Shown piece by piece: positions 1 to 9,224 of a stretch of DNA of 38,458 nt. Origin of the DNA: Terfezia claveryi (Eukaryota > Ascomycota > Pezizomycetes > Pezizales > Pezizaceae). Both the position numbers and the translations under genes were made by a program. The notes below the pieces were generated by a model. It saw only the letters and a program-made list of their open reading frames with translations. It was not told the DNA's origin and searched no databases. The stretch's first letter is position 1. Each line of letters starts with the position of its first letter. Location: assembly GCA_015179025.1 (NCBI GenBank), contig WHUX01000357.1:1-38458 (forward strand), given 5' to 3'.

Positions 1-16
1 GGCTGATACTGTCAAG

Positions 17-795
17 ATGATTATGAGAGGCATGGGTTGTAAGGAATTTGTTATTGAAGGACTTAAACCTGCGACAGATGTGACACAAGAAGAGAAAGAA
101 CTCTTCGCAGCTATGGAAAATCAAGCTATCCTCATGCTAATGCAGGTTATCAGCAAACCTATACTGAAGGTCGTCTCTAAGTTTGATTCACCACATGAAA
201 TCTGGACTCATCTCAAAGACCAGTATTACCGTGATACTCCATTCTCTTTCGTACATCAACTACGCATACTCTTTACCTTAGCCTCAACCTACACTCCTAC
301 TACCTCCTTTGCCAACTTCATTGAGCAATATGAGACTGAGTGGTCTCGACTTTACTCTCTCACTGGCTCTTCAGATGAATATCGAAATCCCTTCGCACTT
401 TCCTTGATAAGGACTAAGCCAAAAGGGACATTCTCCTCTCCTTCCTCGTCGAACATCACTCTAATATAGTCGACAACCTCTCAACTAAGTCTGACCTTAT
501 ATATACCGATGCAAAATTACGACTCCTCTCTGTTGGTTCCGAAATCGAAAAATGGGATACTGCTCTCTCTGCCTCCTTCAAGAAGAAAGGCAAGCCTCAA
601 CAGCAGCAATCACAACAACAGAATAAGGACTCCGATGTGGAATGCACCTACTGCAAGAAGCATCAACTCGGTAAATACACAGGTCATACATGGCAGAAGT
701 GCCAGAAGTTGAAGAAGTCAAACGAGGATAAGAAGAAGGATAAAAAGAAGGAAGACAAGAAGGAACAGGCTCTTATCATTGGTAGCTCTGGTAGC
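17..795 (+). pseudogene. Copia gag region (UBN2-type) with zinc knuckle
   Basis: This is the nucleocapsid part of the Copia polyprotein, which packages element RNA. Residues encoded at 17-400 have the helical, tryptophan-containing pattern of the UBN2/Copia gag family (IWTHLKDQY, FANFIEQYETEWSRL). The frame changes near 405, and the protein continues in another frame through a glutamine-rich stretch to a zinc-knuckle-like segment at 637-702 (CTYC...GHTWQKC). That motif has extra residues between the second Cys and the His, so it is a stretched CCHC. A run of K/D/E residues follows at about 720-770. The frame change makes it non-functional. Base 17 is only the first in-frame ATG in the window and may not be the true start. 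Confidence 0.85.
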
Positions 796-2595
796 TCCAA
801 GGACGAGGCTCTCAGCGTCAGTAACCCATCCCGAAAAACCATCTGGAAATTCGATACAGCGTGCAATGCTCACATGACCAACGACATAGGACACTTCGAG
901 AACTTTTCAGAGGATAGTGGAACTGTAGAAGGAGCAGGCAATAATCTTCTCGAAGCTAAAGGAAAAGGGACAGTCCTTCTCAACTGTCTACTCCCTAATG
1001 GCTCTACTTCCACTGTTCGTCTTGTTAATGTTCGATATGTTCCTTCTCTTGGTCACTCACTGTTTTCTTGGAATGCTGTTCGATCTCGTCTTTCCACTTT
1101 TTCTACGGACTCCGGGTTTCATGTTACGAAGAAAGGCAATGATTCTGTATTATTTATGGTGGAATTTGTTGGACGTCTCCCGTTTATTATTGAGTCAAAT
1201 AAAAGGCATTGGTTTCTTCCTCTCGAAAAACAATCGATCACTGGTATCAGTCATTCGGTCATCAAGCCATTACTGTCCTCAAGCATAAAAACTCTACTCT
1301 GACGGTGATATTCTCCCAACACCCCCTGATAACTATCATTGCGAGCCATGCATACTCGCCAAATCTACTCACTCTGTCCCTAAGTCTACAACATCTCGTG
1401 CCTCCAATATTCTCGAACTTATTCATTCAGATCTTAGTGGTAAACTCCCCACACCCTTTTTCGGTGGAGCAAGCTACTTCATCACACTCATTGATGACTA
1501 CTCTCGTGCTTCTTAGGTCTACTTCCTTAAACAGAAATCCGACTCAACCAAATCAATCCAAGACTTTGTTACCTTGGTTGAAAAGCAAACATCACACCAT
1601 GTTAAACGGTTTCATACTGATAATGGTGGAGAGTATGTTAACAAAGATCTTGAACAGTTCTTTAAGTCAAAAGGCATTGTGCAGGAACTAACGCCCCCTT
1701 ACTCTCATGAATCTAATGGTGTAGCTGAACGCTTCAACCGAACAATACAGAACATGATGAGGGCTATGTTGATGAATATGGACAAAAGATTCTGGGCTGA
1801 AGCATGCTCAACTTCGACCTACCTCCGAAATCGGTCACCTCATAGTACTGTCAAAGGGAAGACTCCCTACGAGGTCTTTCACGGCAATAAACCTACCATC
1901 TCTCACCTTCAACCCTTCGGTAAGGAATGTTATATACACATACTTGAGGAACGACGACCTGCAGGCAGTAAACTCCTACCATGAGCTAAGAAAGGTATAT
2001 TCATTGGTTATACTAATAGCACAGCTATCTATAAGGTCCATGTACCTTCTAGAAAGCATACTTATATAGTTCGAGCACAAGATGTCATTTTCGGACCGAG
2101 TACAACTCCAGAAGGGGTACCTCCACCTACATCTAACTCGACTAATCCATCACGGTCACCAACTATGAATACTGCTTCTCTTCTGCTTCTCCACTTGAAG
2201 TAATCCCATACACTAGCCAGAATTCCCAAATGAATATCTCTGGCAACAATGGTGTATACGAAATCCAAAACAAGCAGAAGAATGGTATTTCAAGGACACC
2301 CACTCGTTCATAAAGCATGGTTCCCTGGAATGACTTTTCCCATCCGACTGAAAAACATCGGACACAACTACTTCCTCACCACCTATTCCTCCAACATCAA
2401 CTGCAATATCATCACCTCCTCCACCAGCTCCTGGACCTATATCCAAACCAACTCCACAAGTTCACTTACCTCCTCCACCTCAAAATCGAGATGAATATTC
2501 ACCACTTACTTCACTTCCTCAAGACCTTCGACAATCTTTACCCGATGACTCCAATGATAGAAACTTTACCCGAATCATTAGTGGAAAAATAGTTA
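796..2595 (+). pseudogene. Copia protease and integrase (broken)
   Basis: The aspartic protease begins near 840; its active-site triplet is at about 853 (FDTACNAHM, the Copia form of D-S/T-G/A). A frame change near 1240 leads into the integrase. The zinc-binding part ends with YHCEPC (about 1333), and the DDE core is complete: D at 1430 (IHSDLSG), D at 1619 (HTDNGGEY) and E at 1727 (NGVAERFNR). The last two are 35 residues apart, the canonical D35E spacing. An in-frame TAG at 1514 replaces what is normally Trp (TGG to TAG), and a TGA at 1982 fits CGA to TGA. After about 2160 the sequence is a Ser/Thr/Pro-rich linker in shifting frames, typical of the variable stretch between Copia integrase and reverse transcriptase. 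Confidence 0.9.
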
Positions 2596-4315
2596 GACCT
2601 ACAACCATTACTAAGGCAGGTCGAGCTGTTTTCAAGCCAATAAAATTCGGAACTGCACAAGCTCCTATCGTCCCCATAATCGGTACAAAGATACAGTTTG
2701 ATGGTCGTTCTAGATTAATCGAAGACCCACCCGAAGTCTTTGATGAGGATAATGAAGAAGATAAAGTGTTGATCGCTTTAGTCTTACAATATGGTGATGA
2801 ACCTCGAACCTTTAAACAGGCTGTTAACTCACCTAATGAAGAAAAATGGAGAAAGGCTATGAACGATGAGTTGGAAGCTATGAAGGATCAAGATGTTTGG
2901 AAAGTGGTCCCAACACTACAGGATAGGAATATTATTGGAAGCAAGTGGGTATTTAAGATTAAGCGAGATGCTAATGGGAATATCGATCGGTACAAGGCTC
3001 GTCTAGTTGCTCAAGGTTTCTCTCAACAACCCGGTACAGACTTTGATGAAATCTTCTCTCCTGTTGTCCGATACGACTCTCTCCGCCTCCTTATCGCTTT
3101 ATCTGCCCACTTCCAATGGGAACCTCAACAAATGGATATCAAAGCAGCCTTCCTTTACGGCTCTTTAAATGAAATTATCTACATGCAACTCCCGGAAGGC
3201 ACCCGGATTGATGGCATGTTGCTAAACTTAACCGATCCATTTATGGATTAAAGCAGTCTCCTCATCAGTGGTATGGACGATTAACATCTTTCCTCCTGAC
3301 AATAGGTTTCTCTGCTTGTGCCTTTGACCCCTGCGTCTTCGTCCATAAGTCTGGCACAATCATACTCGCCCTTTATGTCGATGACATTACTTTATTCGGA
3401 TATATAGACTCAGCCATTATGAAGTCTACCAAACAGTGACTCAAACGAGAGTTTAAGTTAACTGATATGGGTAACTTACATTAGCTTCTAGGAATTCGAA
3501 TTGAGTATTCTAAGCACAGTATCACACTATCCCAATCCTCCTACATTGACAAGATCCTCGAATGTTTCGGTATGATGGACTGCAACCTCGTCACTCTTCC
3601 TCTTGACTCGAACTATACTCTTTGACAATGCACAGATGAAGATGAGGTTACCGACATCTCCCTCTATCAACAAATCGTTGGATCACTCATGTATGCAGTT
3701 ATTGGAATACGTCCTGACCTGGCTTACTCTATAACTCTTCTCTCACAATTTTCTCACAAACCATCGAAGGATCATCTCGGAGCAGTTAAACGAGTCCTAC
3801 GCTACCTTAAGGGTACTCGCGATCTTACCTTGACTTACAAACTCAGACAACCTCTTTCACTCGAAGGATTTACTGATTCAGACTTTGCTGGATGTCGTGA
3901 CACTCGACGGTCGACCTCAAGATATATCTTCAAGCTCGCCTCTTATACTATCTGCTGGAGATCACAAAAACAAAAATGCGTGACAACTTCCACTACCGAA
4001 GTAGAATACATTGCTGGTTCTACTGCTGCTAAACAACAAATTTGGCTTCAGAACGCACTAAATGAGCTCTCTATCAATGATATTCCCTCTGCCCTCTCTA
4101 GTGACAATAACGGCTCTATCGACCTGTCTCATAATCCTCGAATTTCCGATAAGTCAAAGCATATTGACGTTGCTTACCACTTCGTCCGCGAACTCGTTAA
4201 CTCCGGCACTATCACGCTGTTACACATTCCTGGTGAACACAATCCAGCGGACATATGCACAAAGGCCTTTCCTGGTCCACGGTTCTCCTATCTCAAAGGA
4301 TTAATCATGGGATAA
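2596..4315 (+). pseudogene. Copia reverse transcriptase and RNase H (broken)
   Basis: This copies element RNA into DNA and degrades the template. The reverse transcriptase starts near 2830 (EEKWRKAMNDELEAM), with the family blocks GSKWVFKIKRDANG, YKARLVAQGFSQ and MDIKAAFLYG. The catalytic YVDD is intact at 3374-3385. A frame change near 3217 splits the domain, and stops at 3437 (TGA), 3482 (TAG, normally Trp) and 3623 (TGA, normally Arg) follow. The RNase H domain (about 3690-4315) is open: FTDSDFAGCRDTRRSTSRY, TTSTTEVEYIA and SKHIDVAYHF are recognisable, and it ends with the usual HNPADICTK tail. The stop at 4313 looks like the natural end, with the purine tract and LTR directly after it. 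Confidence 0.92.
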
Positions 4316-4329
4316 CAAGTGAGAAGGGG

Positions 4330-4966
4330 TGTTAAAAATAATCATTTCCTTTCGATATAGTTAAGTATTTCCATACAATACATCATTCTCTCTTACGATT
4401 ACTTCTATATCATGCTGATACCCAATGTGGACACTTGCTACCCGATTAAGGACTTCTGTATTATTTCTTTCACATGTGTTCACATGTTGTTCACATGTTC
4501 TTATTATCTTCGCTTACTTTCCTAACTTAGTATCTATTATCGTTGCATGATGCTGCTTTACTACTTAAGGTTACTGCTTACTTGTCTCAGTTGTCATGAC
4601 TCAACGATCACCACTTCTATGACTTTCTGTTATATTCGTTGACTCATATTACTGTCTCAGTCGCATACCTCTATGTATTTCTTCATTCACATATCCACGA
4701 TATACTATTCTTAGGTTATGTAACTTAGACTTTCTTACTAGATCTTTACCCTCAACTCATAACATTATATACGAGCTTCTTACTCCTGTATCTAGTTCTA
4801 CACACTTCTCGATTAGACTCAATAGACTGTCTACTCTCGACATAGTTCAACCATCTGCTCTCTTGCATTTCTGCTCGCTCGCACTCTCTGCTTCATAGCA
4901 CTACTGTCCACTGCTACTACCTCCGTAATTACTACCGCGATACCTCCGCTCATAGTAACCTTTTCA
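4330..4966 (+). repeat. Copia 3' LTR
   Basis: The left boundary TGTTAAAA follows the purine tract AGTGAGAAGGGG 14 bases after the RNase H stop. The right boundary (TTTTCA) was set by comparing the flank with the second pogo copy at about 17700: homology to the transposase starts again at about 4967-4970. The length is about 637 bp with TG...CA ends. The + strand is pyrimidine-rich and has no coding frame of its own. The 5' partner is not in the window. Confidence 0.8.
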
Positions 4967-6129
4967 ATATGAAGAAGATGCGTAGACTTAGAAGGAAGAC
5001 AAATTGGGTGGATATTGTGGTTGAGAGCATATTTGACCACTCGCCATGCAACATGAGAGGAATAGCTATCAACAATAAGACATCATTGACCTCCGTCCCT
5101 CCTAGTATATGGCTCAAAATGCTGCTTCATATATTCCAACCCAAGCTCATCATCCATATATCCACTATGTGAGACTGCGAATGTTGCTTCATGTTCTACC
5201 CCCCCCTCCCGATAATATAATTCTCGGTGAGTCTTCCCCTGCCATACAATAAATGGAGGAATAACTACCCCCCCTGCACTGACTGTCTCCAAAACACTGC
5301 AAAACTCACGAGACCCATCTGTCATGGCAGTACTTCTGCGCCCCACTCGTACAATTGCCATGACCCTCCTACTATTTCTTCCCATAGTTATTCCCTTCTC
5401 ATTACAATTCCAAATATCTTCCTGAGCTATCCTCTTCCGTCATACCAGGTTTGTAAGCTTGCGGAGAAAATCTGCCTGCAACTCTATATCATTGGTTGCC
5501 GCTGCTCTTGCTCTCTCCTGGTATTGAATATAGACTTTTTTGAACCCTAGGTTGCGTTCAAGAAATCTATCTACCCAGTGGATGCCAACAATATGTATTG
5601 GGGGGGTGGTGGAGGCGGAGGTGGAGGCGGAGGCGGAGGTGCTGGTGGAGGCAGGTATTGTACCTTGTCGTTGTATACGCTGGTTCCTCTGGTCATGAGG
5701 CTTGATGGCAAGTTGTTGAGGACCCACAATACCCCCCCCTTGACTTTGTTGGGGTATTTGCCTTTCATTAACAATCCCTTGCACAATCTGCTGTAAAAGG
5801 TCGGGATTCAGAGGAAATCCTGCATCCGCCATGACTCCAGCATAGTCTGCAATTGCCTTCTCTTCACCCGTAGAGAACAGCTGCTCAATCTGGTGAGCTA
5901 TAGACCTATCTTGGTGGGTCCCCAGCACTCTCCGACGCAATATGGTGCGCTCTACCCCATAGAGGTCTGCAATACGTATGGTAGGTACGTCTGGCTCTTG
6001 TAGAGCATGCTTGACTACATCTCGCAGCTGTTGTTCTATATACTTGGGTATTTCTGTATCGGGGGCTCCTTGGTGGTGTTGCCCTGGCTTCCATGATTCG
6101 ACTAATGTAGGTTGATACCATTCTGTTTG
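4967..6129 (-). pseudogene. pogo/Tigger-like DDE_1 transposase, cut by the Copia insertion
   Basis: Cut-and-paste transposase of the Tc1/mariner-pogo group. Reading from 6129 to 4967 it stays in one frame. It has an N-terminal HTH_psq-like segment (about 6060-5940, IRIADLYGVERTILRRRVLG), a CENP-B/Tc5-type HTH (about 5925-5440, ending WVDRFLERNLGFKKVY) and a DDE_1 catalytic domain from about 5430. Two in-frame TGA stops fit CGA to TGA: one near 5441 and one near 5080. The first catalytic position reads NCNEKG where the family has N-x-D-E, so the Asp appears to be Asn. The second Asp (LIVDSYSSHV) is present. The domain stops at STHLL, where the family continues QPLD: the Copia LTR sits exactly there. 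The rest of the gene is expected left of the window. Confidence 0.9.
5600..5654. repeat. GGAGGC hexamer tract, G-rich on + strand
   Basis: A run of seven G is followed by repeated GGAGGC/GGTGGA units. In the transposase frame (- strand) these encode a Thr/Ser/Ala/Pro linker between the HTH and DDE domains. The G-runs on the + strand could in principle form a quadruplex. Slippage here would change the linker length. Confidence 0.8.
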
Positions 6130-6243
6130 TTAGGGGGTGTACTGCGGCTGGGGAAATGCTGAGGAGGCAGGTGCATATATATGTCTTAGATAGTGTGCAC
6201 TACACGGTGGCTGTGCACTACTAGGCTTGCAAGGGTAACAACT

Positions 6244-6361
6244 CAAATTACGCCTTTATTTGACTTTTTGTTAAACCAGCGAGATTTTGTTAGCTGTTAC
6301 TACAACCGGTTTAAATACCTACTTGTATAGGCTTAGGGAAGTCAAATAACGCCATTATTTG
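6244..6361. repeat. Pair of 19-bp direct repeats, each near-palindromic
   Basis: CAAATTACGCCTTTATTTG (6244-6262) and CAAATAACGCCATTATTTG (6343-6361) differ at two positions, and each is itself a near-palindrome. They lie just upstream of the pogo-like transposase (it reads leftward), where transposase-binding or terminal sequences of such an element would be expected. That role is inference; I could not define an element end or a TA duplication. Confidence 0.5.
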
Positions 6362-6828
6362 GTCAGGAATAACTATTAGAAAAGGCAATAATTTTCTCCC
6401 TTCTCTCTAATATATTAGTTTATTTATATATTTAGTGACTCTAAAGCTTTATTATTATGGAATAGTTAGGATAATTCTAAACTATTCCTAATAAAGGATG
6501 GTATTACTAGCTAAGAATTGTTTGATAATAAGGTCTATTTATTAGATATTTATTTTAAGCTTTCTAAGTTGTTTGTATTAGATAGATTACATTACTAGCT
6601 TAGTTTAGGATTAGGCCTATAAAGAGGTAGCTATAAAGGCCTCTTCAGTCATACTTAGAGATAAGGATAAAAAAAAGAACAAAAAAAATTATTGTGATCA
6701 AGATCCAGAACAAGAAGTCATATTGAGTGAGTACTGTAAATACCTACTATATACTATTAAGCTACCAAAAAGCCAAAAGCTCTATTTTTTATGAGGGTTT
6801 CTTTTGCCACTTACTTATTTTATAGTTA
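6362..6828. other. AT-rich intergenic relic
   Basis: Strongly AT-rich sequence with many short stop-filled frames. I see no coding signal, no repeat unit and no recognisable element end. It includes an A-rich patch near 6668-6690. Confidence 0.5.
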
Positions 6829-7042
6829 GGATATCTGAATTTCGTATGCTCGAGATATCTAACTTCTACATAATTAGTATATCTGAATTCTAATACTCAG
6901 GAGGTCTGAATTCTATATGCTTAAGTTATCTGAATTCTTATACTCAAAATATTTGAATTCTATATACTTAAGATATCTGAATATACATGCTTAAGATATC
7001 TGACTTCCATATTCTCAGGATATCTAAATACCAGATATATTA
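6829..7042. repeat. Tandem array, about nine diverged units of 22-25 bp
   Basis: Units share a core like GATATCTGAATTC followed by a TATACTTAA- or TACTCAG-type tail, repeated about nine times with mismatches. The core holds EcoRV-like and EcoRI-like palindromes. The array is AT-rich and non-coding, and I found no second copy in the window. Confidence 0.75.
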
Positions 7043-7244
7043 GAGATAGCTAAATTATATTTGAACTAATATAACTTTACCTGTCTAAATTACTTACTTA
7101 CTAAGAAAAAGCTTGACATATCTATGTTAGTATATATTTGAGTGTAGTATATTTGTTACTGATTTCATATATAAAAGCTATGTAATTGGCTATGCACTTT
7201 AGTGCCGTTAGACAAGCTACCATTATGAAAGTATAGTTTTTAAG

Positions 7245-7770
7245 CTAGTACTGATCCGTAATAGTGTAGTGATCCATGTTAACTACCCTGGCTATAACAT
7301 ATATCCTGAGATACCTCAATGGCTAGACTTTCTCTACAGACCGGGTAAATTGTTTTCTAATACTCTTGAATATGCTCTATAATATGTGTACATTAGCTAG
7401 TTGGATAACTCATGTGAAGGCATTATATATACTAATCTACCTAGAAAAGGATATAATCACACCCCCCCTCTCAGTGTGACCCCGCCACCAATAGATATTA
7501 TGAATTAACAAGCCTACATAGTGCCAGCACCTTAACTTAGTATCTATTTTTATGTCAGGATGCAATATATAGTTATAGGGCTATATAGAAAGTTGTTATT
7601 GTTCGGTACCAAATTCTGCCATTTTTAGCTTTTGGACCATGTTAGCTGGTTTTTCAGTATTTTGATCTTTCTCGACCTTTTATATCTTCTGCATCCTCTT
7701 CACCCACTCACTCTATACCACTCTAATACTCACTATACCATATATATCCTCTTATCCCATAGGCTCAGTA
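7245..7770. repeat. Left arm of a long inverted repeat
   Basis: This segment matches the reverse complement of about 15050-15612 over most of its length. Examples are the block around 7300-7400 against 15470-15560, the block around 7500-7600 against 15240-15370, and TTTTATATCTTCT at about 7677 against about 15170. The outer end CTAGTACTGATC mirrors GATCAGTACTAG at 15601-15612. The whole chromovirus (8310-14915) lies between the arms. No coding frame is seen; a short open stretch at 7632-7844 is probably chance. Confidence 0.75.
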
Positions 7771-8172
7771 ACTTTGGTCCATTTACTATTGATCAGATAA
7801 CTAAGCAACCTAGCTATGAAAGTGGTATGCCTTTAGCAAGATAATACTGGGAGCAGATATAAGGTCAATGAAGGTGTACTTCCTGATCTTCACCTAGAAT
7901 AGTGGTCACCTAGAACAGTGGTCCAGAGATATTGAAATAGCTAGAAATATAATATATAGTATACAAATGATATATTGAATATCCTGTAGCAGAAATGAGA
8001 TATTGTGGTATCAGACCATATACTAGTAGTCATGCATAAAACAGACTTGAAGGCCTTTCAGGAGTCATATATAGAAGAAAGTCCAAAAATCTAAATAGAT
8101 GTCAAGGTCCTAGCTAGGTCATTATGAGCTATAATTAAAATATTGTATGAATTGACAGATATGGTTGCTGCA
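7771..8172. other. Non-coding relic between inverted arm and short tandem repeat
   Basis: AT-rich sequence with no supportable gene. A short duplication (CACCTAGAA-AGTGGT, twice near 7891-7923) is the only local structure I noticed. Confidence 0.4.
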
Positions 8173-8290
8173 GTAGATAGAGACCTCCAGACTACAGTAG
8201 ACAAAGCCTTTTGATTGAAAGAAGTGGAGACCTCTAGACTGCAATAAATATAAAGTGGAGGCCTCTAGAGTACTATAGACAGAGACTTAT
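8173..8290. repeat. Short degenerate tandem repeat, about 30-45 bp unit, three copies
   Basis: Three diverged copies share GAGACCTCYAGACT-like cores followed by a CAGTAGACA/CAATAAATA-like tail. They end directly before the GGTAT target duplication of the chromovirus. Confidence 0.55.
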
Positions 8291-8304
8291 AGAGCAGATC
8301 TAGG

Positions 8305-8309
8305 GGTAT
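8305..8309. repeat. Target-site duplication GGTAT (left)
   Basis: GGTAT directly precedes the left LTR (8310) and recurs directly after the right LTR at 14916-14920. A 5-bp duplication is normal for Ty3/Gypsy integrase. Confidence 0.9.
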
Positions 8310-8933
8310 TGTTATAGGCGGGCTGTAACTACGAATATACAAGTCAGCGGTGAAGGTATAAAGAGGTTATCGGAAATAAATTACAAGTATAAATGCAGTA
8401 ACAACTCGGGTGTAAAGCAGATTCAATAAGAGCAAAGCTATATGAGACTTAGAACACCACTTGGATCTTATTGTATTAACTATGTAAAAGTGGTAGCTTA
8501 TATAGAAGCGTTGATCTGATAACTTGTTATCAGATCTGACTACACTTCCTTTAACGGCTTAGTAGAACTGACATCAGATGGTTGCCTAGAATAGGAAGAT
8601 GCTTCCTATTTAGGAACCCTGCAGTCTGATATACATTGATTAGGCAGCCTGAACTTTAATGCATTGCAGTCAAGCTGTCATACAGAAGATAAACTTGCAT
8701 ACAACGAATAACAACATAAGAATAATGAATATAAGAACTTAATGGATATCTATAGAAGAGAGTACATGTATGAGAACACATTCAGAGATCACACGCTTCC
8801 TTACTCCAATACCCATCCATCTTGGACACATTACCCGCATCTGTATAGTTGATCAGGCCATAGCAGTTAGCAGCCATAATTAGGTATTGGGATATTCTCT
8901 GTTAAGGGTAGGTCTCTTACCTGAGTCGTAACA
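8310..8933 (-). repeat. Chromovirus 3' LTR (left copy)
   Basis: 624 bp. On the - strand it starts TGTTACGACTCAGG and ends TATAACA. It aligns without gaps to 14292-14915. Since the element reads right to left, this is its 3' LTR. Confidence 0.95.
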
Positions 8934-8947
8934 TTACTCCCCATTTC
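8934..8947 (-). promoter_or_regulatory. Polypurine tract of the chromovirus
   Basis: On the - strand the bases next to the 3' LTR read AAATGGGGAGTAA. This is the purine-rich primer expected for plus-strand DNA synthesis. Confidence 0.65.
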
Positions 8948-9224
8948 GAGGCAGCTGTCCTCAACTGAATACAAGTCTTTCCGACCCTGGAGAAGACAAG
9001 TATTAGTAATAACTCAGGTAACTATGGTGACATAGGTACTGACCATCCCGACCAATACCCCTATCCCATTCAAGGGTTCCACAAGACCGGTATACCTATA
9101 CATACATACCATGGCCGTTAAAAACCAAACCTCTCGCCAAAAAACCCACAGGGAAAAGGCGACAAGTAGGAGGGTAAAAGGTACCATGTTTTCATCCATA
9201 AAACACTGGACGTAAGTCCAAACT

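Larger units (their letters stand above)
1..4966 (+). mobile_element. Ty1/Copia LTR retrotransposon, 5' end outside window
   Basis: The order gag, protease, integrase, reverse transcriptase, RNase H is diagnostic of the Ty1/Copia superfamily and can be followed on the + strand from base 17 to 4315. A purine-rich tract (GTGAGAAGGGG, about 4319-4329) and a TG...CA-bounded 3' LTR follow. The 5' LTR, primer-binding site and first gag codons lie upstream of the window. The element is dead: reading-frame changes occur near 405, 1240 and 3217, and there are several point stops. It sits inside a pogo-like transposase that resumes at 4967. Target-site duplication cannot be checked because the left junction is not included. 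Confidence 0.93.

Noticed and set aside
684..866. 60-codon - strand frame rich in Ser/Phe/Leu
   Set aside because: Complement of the Lys/Asp-rich gag tail of the Copia element; a shadow frame.
5571..5796. Poly-proline and poly-glycine frames over the GGAGGC tract
   Set aside because: Off-frame readings of the hexamer repeat; the transposase frame with its flanking domains is a third frame.
6829..7042. CRISPR-like repeat array
   Set aside because: Units are contiguous and degenerate without unique spacers, and the sequence is fungal.
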